A stretch of DNA of 34,647 bases from Hyalangium versicolor (lineage in GTDB: Bacteria > Myxococcota > Myxococcia > Myxococcales > Myxococcaceae). This document shows, in pieces, positions 1 to 7,929 of the stretch. The first letter of the stretch is position 1. The number at the start of each line of letters is the position of its first letter. The translations under genes and the position numbers were made by a program. The notes under the pieces are model-generated. The model saw only the letters and a list, made by a program, of their open reading frames with translations. It was not told the origin of the DNA and did not search any database. The stretch covers positions 1 to 34,647 of the forward strand of contig NZ_JAHXBF010000056.1 in the NCBI RefSeq assembly GCF_020103695.1. Reading direction: 5' to 3'.

Positions 1-2
1 AG

Positions 3-86
3 TACAACCGCCTCTTCGCCCACCCGTTCACTTGGTCCTGGACTCGCTCCAAGATGCACGCATGGATGGACCGACACCGGTCCTGA
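3..86 (+). CDS. C-terminal fragment of a protein, possibly an IS630-like transposase
   Basis: Frame 3 is open from the window edge and ends at a TGA at 84-86, giving 27 residues that finish HAWMDRHRS. The segment LFAHPFTWSW, an aromatic-rich 'hPFxWxW' near the very C-terminus, reminds me of the end of IS630-type transposases, but so few residues cannot prove it. The gene would start outside the window. If it is a transposase, an insertion-sequence end should lie in the next ~100 bases. I see no obvious terminal repeat there. Confidence 0.3.
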   Translation, partial: YNRLFAHPFTWSWTRSKMHAWMDRHRS

Positions 87-262
87 CTATGTTGAAAAAC
101 TTGTCGGACACTCCACTAGCCAGCACCCGGTAAACCCGAGAATCCAACAGGGCAGGGGGCTGCTGGCCACCATTGAACGTGAGCACGGCTCGCCAGCGCT
201 TCGAGATTGCTCCCTGAGACGCGCCGTGAAACTCAGGATCCGTCTTGCTCGGGAGGCAGATC

Positions 263-1252
263 ATGCAGAAGCGGCAGCTCGGCAACTCGGACCTTTCCCT
301 CTCCCCCATCGGCTTTGGCGCCTGGGCCATCGGCGGAGGCGGCTGGGCCTATGCGTGGGGCCCCCAGGATGACCACCAGTCCCTCCGCTCCATCCGGCGC
401 GCGCTCGATCTGGGCGTCAACTGGATCGACACCGCCGCGGTCTACGGCCTGGGCCACTCAGAGGAGGTCGTCGCCAGGGCCCTGGAGGGCCGCTCGGGCC
501 GCCCGTACCTCTTCACCAAGTGCGGCATGGTCTGGGACTCGAACGGCCAGGTCAGCCACAACCTCAGCGCGGACTCCATCCGCCGCGAGTGCGAGGCGAG
601 CCTCCGCCGCCTCAAGGTGGACGTGATCGATCTCTACCAGATCCACCATCCACTGGAGCGCGACTCACTCGAGGGAATCGAGGAGGGCTGGACGGCCATG
701 GCCGAGCTCCAGCGCCAGGGCAAGGTGCGCTGGATCGGTGTGTCCAACTTCAACGTGAAGCAACTCGAGTTTGCCCACCGCATCGCGCCCATCACTTCGC
801 TGCAGCCGCCGTACTCGCTCATTCACCGCGACATCGAGCCGGAGGTGCTCCCGTTCTGCGAGAAGAACGGCATTGGCGTCATCGTCTACTCGCCCATGGC
901 TTCGGGGCTGCTGACGGGCGCGATGACTCGCGAGCGCGTGGCCAGCTTCCCGCCGGACGACTGGCGGCGCCGAAGCCAGGACTTCCAAGAGCCGAACCTG
1001 TCTCACACCCTGTCGCTCGTGGAGCAGTTGCGGCGGATGGGCGCCCGGCACGGACGCTCGCCCGCGGAAGTGGCCATCGCGTGGACGATGCGACGCTCCG
1101 CCGTCACCGCTGCCATCGTTGGGGCTCGCAGCCCCGAGCAGGTGGAGGGCTTCATCGGCGCCATGGACTTCCAGCTCACTCCCGCCGAGCAGCAGGAGAT
1201 CGAGGACTTCATCCACCAGCAGCAGTCCACCGGCGGCGAAGCCCACATCTGA
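263..1252 (+). CDS. Aldo/keto reductase
   Basis: NAD(P)H-dependent oxidoreductase of the aldo/keto reductase superfamily, 329 aa, cytoplasmic (no signal peptide). The AKR catalytic tetrad is visible: Asp and Tyr in WIDTAAVYG, Lys in LFTKCG and His in YQIHH. IGVSNF and the late IVGARSPEQV cofactor-phosphate segment are also present, so the TIM barrel is complete. The ATG at 263 is preferred over an in-frame TTG at 245 because GGGAGG at 251-256 sits 6 nt upstream. The gene stands alone and converges on the small minus-strand gene ending at 1274. The substrate cannot be deduced; general sugar or carbonyl reductases look like this. It is not closely similar to the second AKR at 15.2-16.2 kb. Confidence 0.93.
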   Translation: MQKRQLGNSDLSLSPIGFGAWAIGGGGWAYAWGPQDDHQSLRSIRRALDLGVNWIDTAAVYGLGHSEEVVARALEGRSGRPYLFTKCGMVWDSNGQVSHNLSADSIRRECEASLRRLKVDVIDLYQIHHPLERDSLEGIEEGWTAMAELQRQGKVRWIGVSNFNVKQLEFAHRIAPITSLQPPYSLIHRDIEPEVLPFCEKNGIGVIVYSPMASGLLTGAMTRERVASFPPDDWRRRSQDFQEPNLSHTLSLVEQLRRMGARHGRSPAEVAIAWTMRRSAVTAAIVGARSPEQVEGFIGAMDFQLTPAEQQEIEDFIHQQQSTGGEAHI

Positions 1253-1273
1253 GTCTCGCCCGAAGGCCAGGGC

Positions 1274-1720
1274 TCAGTAGCGGATGTCCATGCACACCTT
1301 CAGCACGGTGCCCTCGGGGAGCGCCGGCGTGGTGCGCAGGTGCAGCGACAACTGGGTCCTGGCCCACAGGTTCGTCTTGAGCTCGAAGCGCAGGCGCTGG
1401 CCCGGAGTCACGTTGGCGAACTCCGTCCCGCCGCCATCGCTGGACTGGACGTAGCCCGACACGAGCGTGCCCGGGATGGGGCACTCGATCCACGCGTTGC
1501 AGTCCAGCGTGAACCCCGAGCAGTAGCGCTTCACCGCCAGGTTCGCCAGGCCACCAGGACCCAGCTTCACCTCGAACGCCATGTTGGTGCGCACGTTGGC
1601 GTGAAGCCCCGGTACGCCCAGCAACTGGCAGCGCTTGTCGGCCATGCGCGCCATCGCCTGCGCGTACAGCTCGTCCGAGATGTTTGCGATTGCCTCCGTG
1701 AAGGACACTGTCGTCACCAT
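1274..1720 (-). CDS. Hypothetical 148-aa protein
   Basis: I do not recognise this family. The ATG at 1720 is chosen because GAGGTGG lies just upstream. The frame stays open further upstream, but that part is Arg/Gly-rich and not protein-like. The N-terminal ~35 residues look helical (SFTEAIANISDELYAQAMARMADK). The remainder looks like a beta-rich domain with three Cys (RYCSGFTLDCNAWIECPIP) and ends in KVCMDIRY. No signal peptide or membrane segment is seen, so it is probably cytoplasmic. It stands between a convergent AKR and a tandem HAD gene 251 bp upstream. Confidence 0.7.
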   Translation of the reverse strand: MVTTVSFTEAIANISDELYAQAMARMADKRCQLLGVPGLHANVRTNMAFEVKLGPGGLANLAVKRYCSGFTLDCNAWIECPIPGTLVSGYVQSSDGGGTEFANVTPGQRLRFELKTNLWARTQLSLHLRTTPALPEGTVLKVCMDIRY

Positions 1721-1865
1721 AAGCCCACCTCGTCTCACCCCTCCGGGATGCCGAGCTGTATGCAGTGCAACGCAAGGGCCAGGGGAATTCAGAGGGAAAC
1801 ACTGCGTGTCTCCGATGGGATGGCCCCGCAAGCCTGAAAAACTTGCAGGGCTGCTCCCACGACGC

Positions 1866-1880
1866 GCTGTAAAACACAGC
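1866..1880. other. Small inverted repeat upstream of the 148-aa gene
   Basis: GCTGT-AAAAC-ACAGC forms a perfect 5-bp-arm dyad in the 251-bp gap (1721-1971) between the HAD gene and the downstream small gene. It is short enough to be chance. It could be a weak hairpin after the HAD gene or an operator for the next gene. Nothing else in that gap looks like a gene. Confidence 0.3.
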
Positions 1881-1971
1881 AGGCCGTCTCTGGCCTCGAT
1901 AGCCCGTGAAGCAGGGTCACCGTAGGGCAGGGGCACTGACAGGTCTGTACTGCTCGGGACGTAGGGGCGCG

Positions 1972-2682
1972 TCAGCCAATCTGCTGGAGCAGACCGATGA
2001 GCTCGCCCAGGTGGGTCAGTTGCTTGAAGCGCGGCTCGTTCACGGGCGCCTCGCTGTGCTCGTAGGCCCAGGTGGTCTCGTGCGGCACGTAGACGCCCCA
2101 GCTTCCCGCCTGGATGGCCGGCACGACGTCGGACTTGAGCGAGTTGCCCACCATCATGCTCCGGCTCGGACCGTCGCCGTAGCGCGAGAAGATGCGCTCG
2201 TAGGTGGCCACCTTCTTGTCACTGACGATCTCGACGGCGTCGAACAGCTCCCCGAGCCCGGATGCGGCCAGCTTGCGCTCCTGATCGAAGAGATCGCCCT
2301 TCGTGATCAGGATGAGTCGGTAGGAGCCCGCAAGCTGCTCGAGCGTCTCCCGGACATGCGGCAGGTTCTCGACGGGATGGCGGAGCATCTCCCGTCCTGC
2401 CTCGAGGATCTCCCGGATGACGGACGCGGAGACCTGGGCATCGGTGAGCTGGATGGCCGTCTCGATCATGGAGAGCGTGAAGCCCTTGATGCCGAAGCCG
2501 TAGTGCTGGAGGTTGCGCTTCTCGGCTTCCAGTAACTGGGCCGTGACATGGCCGGCCTCCGCGTGTCCGGACAGCAGGCTCGCGAAGCGCTCCTCCGTCA
2601 GCCGGTAGAACTGCTCGTTTTGCCAGAGCGTGTCGTCGGCGTCGAAGCCAATGGTGGTGAGGACGGAGGAGCGCGGGAGCAT
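1972..2682 (-). CDS. HAD-family hydrolase
   Basis: Haloacid dehalogenase-superfamily phosphohydrolase, 236 aa, cytoplasmic. Motif I is FDADDT (nucleophile Asp14, acid/base Asp16), motif II is ILITKGD (Thr127), motif III is the Lys of SDKK (~156) and motif IV is GNSLKSD (Asp185). The all-helical insert between motifs I and II indicates a C1-type cap, as in phosphoglycolate phosphatase or YjjG-like enzymes. Mg2+-dependent phosphomonoester hydrolysis is expected; the substrate is unknown. The start ATG at 2682 has no good Shine-Dalgarno. It lies 105 bp downstream of the VWA lipoprotein stop on the same strand. Confidence 0.9.
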   Translation of the reverse strand: MLPRSSVLTTIGFDADDTLWQNEQFYRLTEERFASLLSGHAEAGHVTAQLLEAEKRNLQHYGFGIKGFTLSMIETAIQLTDAQVSASVIREILEAGREMLRHPVENLPHVRETLEQLAGSYRLILITKGDLFDQERKLAASGLGELFDAVEIVSDKKVATYERIFSRYGDGPSRSMMVGNSLKSDVVPAIQAGSWGVYVPHETTWAYEHSEAPVNEPRFKQLTHLGELIGLLQQIG

Positions 2683-2787
2683 GGGAGGCGGCCGGGGCTG
2701 TTCGGAGAACGCCGCCGTTATAGGCGAGCGCCGTGAGCCCTCGCCAGCCGAACACGCTCCCGATTGTCTCGGTCCTCCATGCCTCGC

Positions 2788-4479
2788 CTACGGCGAAGGG
2801 TGCACGCGGTAGTTGATGATGTCCAGCAGCGCCTGCTTGAGGCTATACCCGTCGTCGGCGGTGTAGTACAGGCCGCCGCCCACTTCGGCGGTGTGTCTCA
2901 GCAGGTTGCTGTTGATGCCGAAGCCCACCGTGTACGTGGTGACGTGCTGCTGGCCCGTGGTGTCGAAGTCACCAATCTGCGGTGGCGTGTTCCGCTGGAG
3001 ATCCTTCTCGTAGAGCATCTTGGCCACGTCATCCAGGTAGTAGATGGGGCTGTCGTCCAAGACGTTGGTGGCATTGGCGCCCTTGTCGCGAGAGGAGGCA
3101 GAGGTGCCTGACTGACAAGGCAGGGTATCCGGGCAGTACACGGGGCCGCCATTCACCGTGCGCAGCCGGTCGGCCATCTGGGCGCTCATGTTGTCGCCGC
3201 TGGGCTCTCCGTCCGTGATGAGGATGACCTTGGGCGACTGGCAGCTCCAGCACACGCTGCGGCCTGGAGAGTCGAGCGGCGGATTCAGGAACCCAGCGGG
3301 GTAGTTGTAGTTGCTGCCGAAGTTGAACTGGGTCCGATAGATGTCATCGCTCGAGGAGAAGTAGTAGCCCACGTTGAGCAGCGACCACGCCAGCGGTGTG
3401 CCCGTGTTGAACTGCAAGGTGTTGATGGCGTCGATCTGGGTCGCGCGGTAGCTGGCGAAGGCGTTGGCGTCACCGGTGAGTTCCTGGCACGAGGGGCTCT
3501 GCGGCTGGAGCAGGGTGGAGAGCGAGGGGCTGGTGTTGGGGGCGAAGATGCTGATGCCCACCCGCACCCGCTGCAGATCCTTGATGATGGATTTGAGCAC
3601 CGCCTTGACGCTGACGTACTTGGGTGGATTGAAGTTGAGGAAGCGGCCCCAGAAGATGAAGTCCGGGTTTTGCAGCGGCGCGGTGTCTCGCGCGGTGGCC
3701 TCGGGCAGCTTGTAGAAACCCTTGGTGCTCAGGCACGTGAGGCACCGGGTGTAATCGGTGGTGCGGCTGGTGTTCCAGTCGGGCACCTGGGACTGGCAGG
3801 CCTGCTCCTTGGAGTCCCATTGGGACGCAGGGGTGCTCGTGTCGGTCCAGTACATGTACCCATAGAACTTGCTGTCCTGGAACAGGAGAGGGAAGCCCTG
3901 GTCCGAGCCCAATCCGGTACCCGTGTCCGTCACCGGGTAGGCCGTGGCCGGATTCCAACCGCGGTTGATCGAGAATGCATCCAGGCGCGGGTTGTCGCAG
4001 CCGTTGGTGGTGATGTTGAAGAACTCGCTGTGCTGGCTGTTGACGACCTGGAGCAACTCGCGCATGGAGCCCGAGGTGTCGATGATGAAGTGGAGGTGAG
4101 TGCTGCTGGCGAGGGAGGGCGGGGTGTTGTCTGGCAGGCACGCATTCACGGGGCCCGCATCGGGCGCTCCCGCGTCGGGCGTGCCCGCATCGGGTTCTCC
4201 CGCATCGGGCGTTCCCGCATCGGGTTCTCCCGCATCGGGCGCTCCGGCGTCCTGGAGGCCTGCGTCTGGAACTCCCGCGTCGGGCGCTCCGGCGTCCTGG
4301 AGGCCTGCATCTGGAACTCCTGAATCCGGAACTCCCGAGTCCGGAGCTCCCGCGTCTGGAACTCCTGAATCCTGCACTCCCGAGTCCGGCGGGGGGGACT
4401 CAGGCTCCTCGGAGTTGCCGCAGGCAGAGAGCGTGAGCAGAAGCGCTGGGAGGGCCGCGCGAAGAACGAGTCGTTTCAT
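2788..4479 (-). CDS. VWA-domain lipoprotein with Pro-Asp-Ala/Ser-Gly repeat linker
   Basis: Exported lipoprotein, 563 aa from the ATG at 4479. That start gives a clean signal peptide with lipobox LSAC; an in-frame GTG lies 15 nt upstream. After the lipidated Cys comes a linker of about 16 five-residue units of the form xPD(A/S)G (residues ~31-109). A von Willebrand factor A-like region follows, with the MIDAS motif DTSGS (~134-138). A second strand with ILITDGEPSG fits a metal-dependent adhesion fold, and several Cys in the insert suggest disulfides. Related myxobacterial proteins are thought to act at the cell surface or in adhesion. The ligand is unknown. It is transcribed away from the regulator at 4593. 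Confidence 0.88.
   Translation of the reverse strand: MKRLVLRAALPALLLTLSACGNSEEPESPPPDSGVQDSGVPDAGAPDSGVPDSGVPDAGLQDAGAPDAGVPDAGLQDAGAPDAGEPDAGTPDAGEPDAGTPDAGAPDAGPVNACLPDNTPPSLASSTHLHFIIDTSGSMRELLQVVNSQHSEFFNITTNGCDNPRLDAFSINRGWNPATAYPVTDTGTGLGSDQGFPLLFQDSKFYGYMYWTDTSTPASQWDSKEQACQSQVPDWNTSRTTDYTRCLTCLSTKGFYKLPEATARDTAPLQNPDFIFWGRFLNFNPPKYVSVKAVLKSIIKDLQRVRVGISIFAPNTSPSLSTLLQPQSPSCQELTGDANAFASYRATQIDAINTLQFNTGTPLAWSLLNVGYYFSSSDDIYRTQFNFGSNYNYPAGFLNPPLDSPGRSVCWSCQSPKVILITDGEPSGDNMSAQMADRLRTVNGGPVYCPDTLPCQSGTSASSRDKGANATNVLDDSPIYYLDDVAKMLYEKDLQRNTPPQIGDFDTTGQQHVTTYTVGFGINSNLLRHTAEVGGGLYYTADDGYSLKQALLDIINYRVHPSP
4153..4389 (-). repeat. Tandem ~15-nt coding repeats (PDAG/PDSG linker)
   Basis: About sixteen consecutive 15-nt units encode (A/V/E/T/L)(P/Q)D(A/S)G. 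Several longer blocks are almost identical to each other, for example the units reading LQDAGAPDAG, which points to unequal crossing-over. The repeat lies between the lipobox and the VWA domain and acts as an extended acidic spacer. Copy number is likely to differ between strains. Confidence 0.9.
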
Positions 4480-4560
4480 GGTTGTTTGGGACACCCATAG
4501 ACCATGAGCCGTTCCCGGTCTGTACCCTCCAGATCAGGGCAAAGAACCCAGCGGTGGAAA

Positions 4561-4587
4561 GGATGCTTTCCATGGTGTAAAGCATCC
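4561..4587 (+). promoter_or_regulatory. Perfect 9-bp inverted repeat before the XRE/PBP regulator
   Basis: GGATGCTTT (4561-4569) and AAAGCATCC (4579-4587) are perfect reverse complements separated by 9 nt. The element ends 5 nt before the ATG at 4593 and lies in the 113-bp gap between divergent genes. No Shine-Dalgarno precedes 4593. The site could be an autoregulatory operator overlapping the transcription start of a leaderless mRNA, or a hairpin that controls initiation. Confidence 0.65.
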
Positions 4588-4592
4588 CTGTC

Positions 4593-5699
4593 ATGTCCTC
4601 TTGGGAACCCAACCGGGTACGGCAGGTCCGCGAAGCACGGGGGCTCTCTCAGGTGGCCCTGGCCACCTCCTCTGGCTTGACACGGCAGAGCGTGGGAGCC
4701 ATCGAAGCCGGACGCTCCATGCCCGCGGTGGATGTCGCGCTGCGAATCGCCAAAGCGCTCGATTGCCGCGTCGAGGATCTCTTCGGTACGCCCTCGGAGG
4801 ATGAGTCGGTCCTCACCGAGCCCGCCTCGAGCTCCATCTCGGGACGCGTCGCCATGGCCCACATCGCGGGCCGGTGGGTCTCCTATGCCCTCGATGGCGA
4901 GGGGATGCGGATCTCCGCGGATGCGCTGGCTGCGGCCTCGCATGGCAGCCGGGTCCAGGTGAGCCCTGTTCGCGCTCCTCCCGAGTCTCGCGAGAACCTC
5001 GTCGTCATGGGCTGTGCTCCAGCGCTGGGGCTGCTCGCCGACAGACTCAACTCGCGTCCCGGACCTGGGCGCTTCCTGTGGATGCCCCGGTCGAGCACGG
5101 CTGCTCTGGAGGCGCTCGCCCGCCGGCATACGCACCTGGCTGGCGTTCACCTGGTCGATCCGAAGACCGGCGACGCCAACCTGTCCGAGGTTCATCGGCT
5201 TGCAGGGGCTGAAGCCCTCGTGGTGATCACGCTCGCACGCTGGGAAGAGGGGCTCGTCACTGCGCCGAAGAATCCGAAGCGGATTCGCTCCGCGGGCGAT
5301 CTGGGAAGGCGAGGCCTGAGGCTCGTGGTCCGCGAGCCAGGTTCCGGTGCACGCCGTCTCCTCGAGCGCGAGATGCGCGCGGCGGGGATCTCGCTGGAGT
5401 CCACCAGTCCCTCGCGCATCCAGGCGAATGGACATCTCGAGGTCGCGCAGGCCGTGTCCCTGGGTGCAGCCGATACGGGGGTGGCGACCCGAGACGCGGC
5501 GATCGCCTTCGGGCTCGACTTCGTACCGCTCGCCGAAGAGCGCTACGACCTGGCGCTGCCACTCGACAGCCTCGCGGATCCCCGCGTTCAACGCCTTCTC
5601 GACGTGATGACCGCGGCGCCCTTCCGCCGCGAGCTCTCCTCCCTGGGTTACGACGTCCGGTCTTGCGGCGACCGCGTCGCGGAGCTCCCTGCCGCTTGA
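4593..5699 (+). CDS. XRE-family regulator with C-terminal periplasmic-binding-like sensor domain
   Basis: Predicted cytoplasmic transcription regulator, 368 aa. Residues ~7-62 form an XRE/Cro-type helix-turn-helix (VREARGLSQVALATSSGLTRQSVGAIE split over two helices, then AVDVALRIAKAL). Residues ~90-360 resemble the PBP_like domain (type II periplasmic-binding fold) also found at the C-terminus of some MoeA proteins and related to molybdate/tungstate-binding proteins. Features are the start VMGCAPALGLLADRL, the REPGSGARRLLE hinge segment and the GAADTGVATRDAAIAFGLDFVPL core. In this family the sensor is thought to bind a small anion or metabolite. It heads a plus-strand cluster (22 bp to the next gene), and the inverted repeat just upstream suggests autoregulation. 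A molybdenum-related role is inference. Confidence 0.85.
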   Translation: MSSWEPNRVRQVREARGLSQVALATSSGLTRQSVGAIEAGRSMPAVDVALRIAKALDCRVEDLFGTPSEDESVLTEPASSSISGRVAMAHIAGRWVSYALDGEGMRISADALAAASHGSRVQVSPVRAPPESRENLVVMGCAPALGLLADRLNSRPGPGRFLWMPRSSTAALEALARRHTHLAGVHLVDPKTGDANLSEVHRLAGAEALVVITLARWEEGLVTAPKNPKRIRSAGDLGRRGLRLVVREPGSGARRLLEREMRAAGISLESTSPSRIQANGHLEVAQAVSLGAADTGVATRDAAIAFGLDFVPLAEERYDLALPLDSLADPRVQRLLDVMTAAPFRRELSSLGYDVRSCGDRVAELPAA

Positions 5700-5721
5700 G
5701 CCTCGAAAGCAGGCCTCGAAC

Positions 5722-6618
5722 ATGAAGAAGTTGATGGTTGGAGTGGCCACCGTTCTCACGGTGGTCTTCGTCGGCTGCGCGAGCAGCAACCCGGGCCCCT
5801 CGGATGCCGGGTCGGTCGAGCGAGGGCCGAAGGTCCTCCCGATCGAAGGGGACCCGAACGGCCTCTGGTGGGACGACGCCTCGCACACGCTCTACCTGGC
5901 GGACGACAACGGGAACCGCATCCTCCAGTGGACCGACGCGGGCGGCTTTGCCTTCGTGAAGGGATTGCCGGCGGCAGCTCCCGAGGGCGCGGGGCTGGGG
6001 CAGCTCGTGCTCACGAAGGACGGGACGATCATCGTCACGCGCTTCGGGTATGGAACGACGGGGGATGTCGTCTTCGTGCCAGCCTCGGGCGAGCCGCAGA
6101 TCGTCCCCGGGCTGGATCCCACGCGGCGCCGGATTGGCCTGACGGTGACCTCTGACGGGAAGCTGTTCGACTCCTGGTTCGTGCGTCTGGCGACGGGGGC
6201 TCGGGTGGGAGCCATTGGCGAACTCTCGCTCAGTGGAACCGAGCCCGAAGTCATCACGGGTTTGAAGAAGCCGATCGGCGTCCTGGCCGTGGGGGACTCG
6301 CTGATCGTGTCGGATCAGGACCTGGGGCAGATCCTGAAGGCTCCCCGCTCGAACCCCTCCGCGTACCAGGTCCTCGCGACCGTCGCGACGCCGGATCTCC
6401 TCGCGGCGGGCCCCGATGGATCCATCTTCACGGGCAGCACCGGAGGCAACCTCTATCGCATCAGCGCGACGGGGGAGACAGCGGTCTTCTCGTCGGGCTT
6501 CCAGCAGGTTCGAGGCGTTGCCTACGATCCGACCAACCGCCGTCTCTTCGTCGCGGATCACGATGGAGACGAGAGCAACGGCGTGAGCCACGTCCTGCAC
6601 ATCCTGCCGGTGGACTGA
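5722..6618 (+). CDS. SMP-30/NHL-type beta-propeller lipoprotein
   Basis: Predicted exported lipoprotein of 298 aa. The N-terminus has a short Lys-containing n-region, a hydrophobic core and a lipobox ending FVGC. After it come repeated blade-like units with WWDDASHTLYLADDNGNRI, LVLTKDGTIIV, ADGLxxxG-like turns and RLFVADHDGDES, typical of six-bladed SMP-30/gluconolaconase or NHL propellers. No convincing catalytic metal site can be assigned, so a binding or scaffolding role is as likely as lactonase activity. It starts 22 bp after the regulator stop and ends 3 bp before the porin ATG, so the three genes probably form one transcript. Confidence 0.85.
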   Translation: MKKLMVGVATVLTVVFVGCASSNPGPSDAGSVERGPKVLPIEGDPNGLWWDDASHTLYLADDNGNRILQWTDAGGFAFVKGLPAAAPEGAGLGQLVLTKDGTIIVTRFGYGTTGDVVFVPASGEPQIVPGLDPTRRRIGLTVTSDGKLFDSWFVRLATGARVGAIGELSLSGTEPEVITGLKKPIGVLAVGDSLIVSDQDLGQILKAPRSNPSAYQVLATVATPDLLAAGPDGSIFTGSTGGNLYRISATGETAVFSSGFQQVRGVAYDPTNRRLFVADHDGDESNGVSHVLHILPVD

Positions 6619-6621
6619 GCC

Positions 6622-7917
6622 ATGCACCGCTTCGCGCTCGTGTTTGCGCTGGCCACGGGCCCCTGGCAGCTCCCAGAAGCCCATGCGGCATCGCTGGATG
6701 TCCAGGCGCAGGAGGAGGCCCCGGTCGAGCCGAAGGGCCCGGTCGAGGCTCCGTCATCACCAGAGGCGGGCAGTTCCCTGGAGACGCTGCTCTCACGAGG
6801 GTTGGGTCTGCGGCCCACCGTGCTGACCGAGATCGACTACCGGGTCTTTCCGTCCGTTCTCGAGGGCAACTCGGGGTTCGCGCTGGCTCATTTCCGGCCG
6901 GGCGTGCTCCTGGCTCCCACGGATTGGTTCCGGGCGGTGGGGACCGTCGAGTTCGCGGGAGAGTATGCGAGCATCCTCGACGCCTTCATGGCCCTGCGAG
7001 CAACCCCGTGGGCGGAGTTCTCCATCGGGTACTCCAAGCCGCCGCTCTTTCCCTCGTTCATCTACGAGGCCGATGCCTCGCTGCCATTCCCGGATCGAGC
7101 GCCGGTGATCACGTCCTTCCAGATCCGCCGCGATCTGGGCGCGGATGTGCACTTCACGCCGAGGAGCATTCCCCTCGAGGGCTGGCTTCGCGTCGGGAAT
7201 GGCACGGGCAGTGCGCTCGGCAACGACAACGCGCTGCCAGCGGGCTACGCCTCGATCGAGCTGGTCCTTGGACGTGCGTGGGTGGGGGCCGCGGCTGAGC
7301 AGAGGACGTTCGGGCTGCGCCTCGGGAGCAGTGGCTTCATCGAGAGCGCGGGAGATCGGGACGGCATCACCGGGCAGACGCCGCTGGGCTTCCTGTACTA
7401 CCGGCCCATTGTCGTCTCGGGTCTGCGCGGTGTCGTCGCGGGGCATGCCATCGCGTATGCCGGGCCGCTGCGCCTCACGGTCGAAGGTGCGACCGCGCGC
7501 GAGTCCCGCTCGCGGGACGATGACGGCAACCCCGCGACCCCGCGAATCGATCTGCCGACAGTGCGCTCCCATGGGCTCACGGCTGAGGTGGCCTGGGTGC
7601 TCCAGGGGCGTCCGCGGCAGGTGGGCGTGGCACCGCGAGGAATCGCGCGCCAGGACGGCGCGTGGGGCGGTGGCGCCGTGGAGCTTGCCGCGAGGTACGA
7701 CGGGCTGTGGTTGGGTCACGGAGCACGCGATGTCCGGGCCGGAGGCTCCCAGGGAGGAGCGCTCGCGCTGAAGTGGTGGCCGACGGACTTTCTCACGGCG
7801 GCGCTGGCGGGCTACGTGACGCACTATGACTTCGGCCCTGTCGAGGAGCCCGATCGCCTCTGGTCGTGGGGCGTCATTGCCCGCACGAGCTTCTTCTGGG
7901 GCAACTCCGCCCGTTGA
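6622..7917 (+). CDS. OprP/OprO-like outer-membrane porin
   Basis: Predicted outer-membrane beta-barrel channel, 431 aa. A signal peptide ending AHA (cleavage near residue 23) is followed by an acidic Pro/Glu-rich stretch. The rest consists of alternating amphipathic strands with aromatic girdles, for example VEFAGEYASILDAFMAL, EFSIGYSKPPLFPSF and ALKWWPTDFLTAALAGYVTHYDF. The protein ends WGVIARTSFFW, close to the usual terminal-aromatic barrel signal. Early segments resemble phosphate-selective porins O/P. That family passes phosphate or polyphosphate, but the anion preference here cannot be read from the sequence. It follows the propeller lipoprotein by 3 bp, so it is probably co-transcribed and controlled by the upstream regulator. 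Confidence 0.82.
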   Translation: MHRFALVFALATGPWQLPEAHAASLDVQAQEEAPVEPKGPVEAPSSPEAGSSLETLLSRGLGLRPTVLTEIDYRVFPSVLEGNSGFALAHFRPGVLLAPTDWFRAVGTVEFAGEYASILDAFMALRATPWAEFSIGYSKPPLFPSFIYEADASLPFPDRAPVITSFQIRRDLGADVHFTPRSIPLEGWLRVGNGTGSALGNDNALPAGYASIELVLGRAWVGAAAEQRTFGLRLGSSGFIESAGDRDGITGQTPLGFLYYRPIVVSGLRGVVAGHAIAYAGPLRLTVEGATARESRSRDDDGNPATPRIDLPTVRSHGLTAEVAWVLQGRPRQVGVAPRGIARQDGAWGGGAVELAARYDGLWLGHGARDVRAGGSQGGALALKWWPTDFLTAALAGYVTHYDFGPVEEPDRLWSWGVIARTSFFWGNSAR

Positions 7918-7929
7918 AGCGGCGTTCGT

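Noticed and set aside
4100..4507. Plus-strand frame with (A/V/S)PASG repeats
   Set aside because: It is the antisense reading of the PDAG repeat of the VWA lipoprotein; no ribosome site or domain.
5257..6684. Long minus-strand frame opposite the regulator and propeller genes
   Set aside because: Arg-rich, no domain, fully overlaps two recognisable genes.
6793..7824. Long minus-strand frame inside the porin gene
   Set aside because: Shadow of the porin coding frame; composition is not protein-like.
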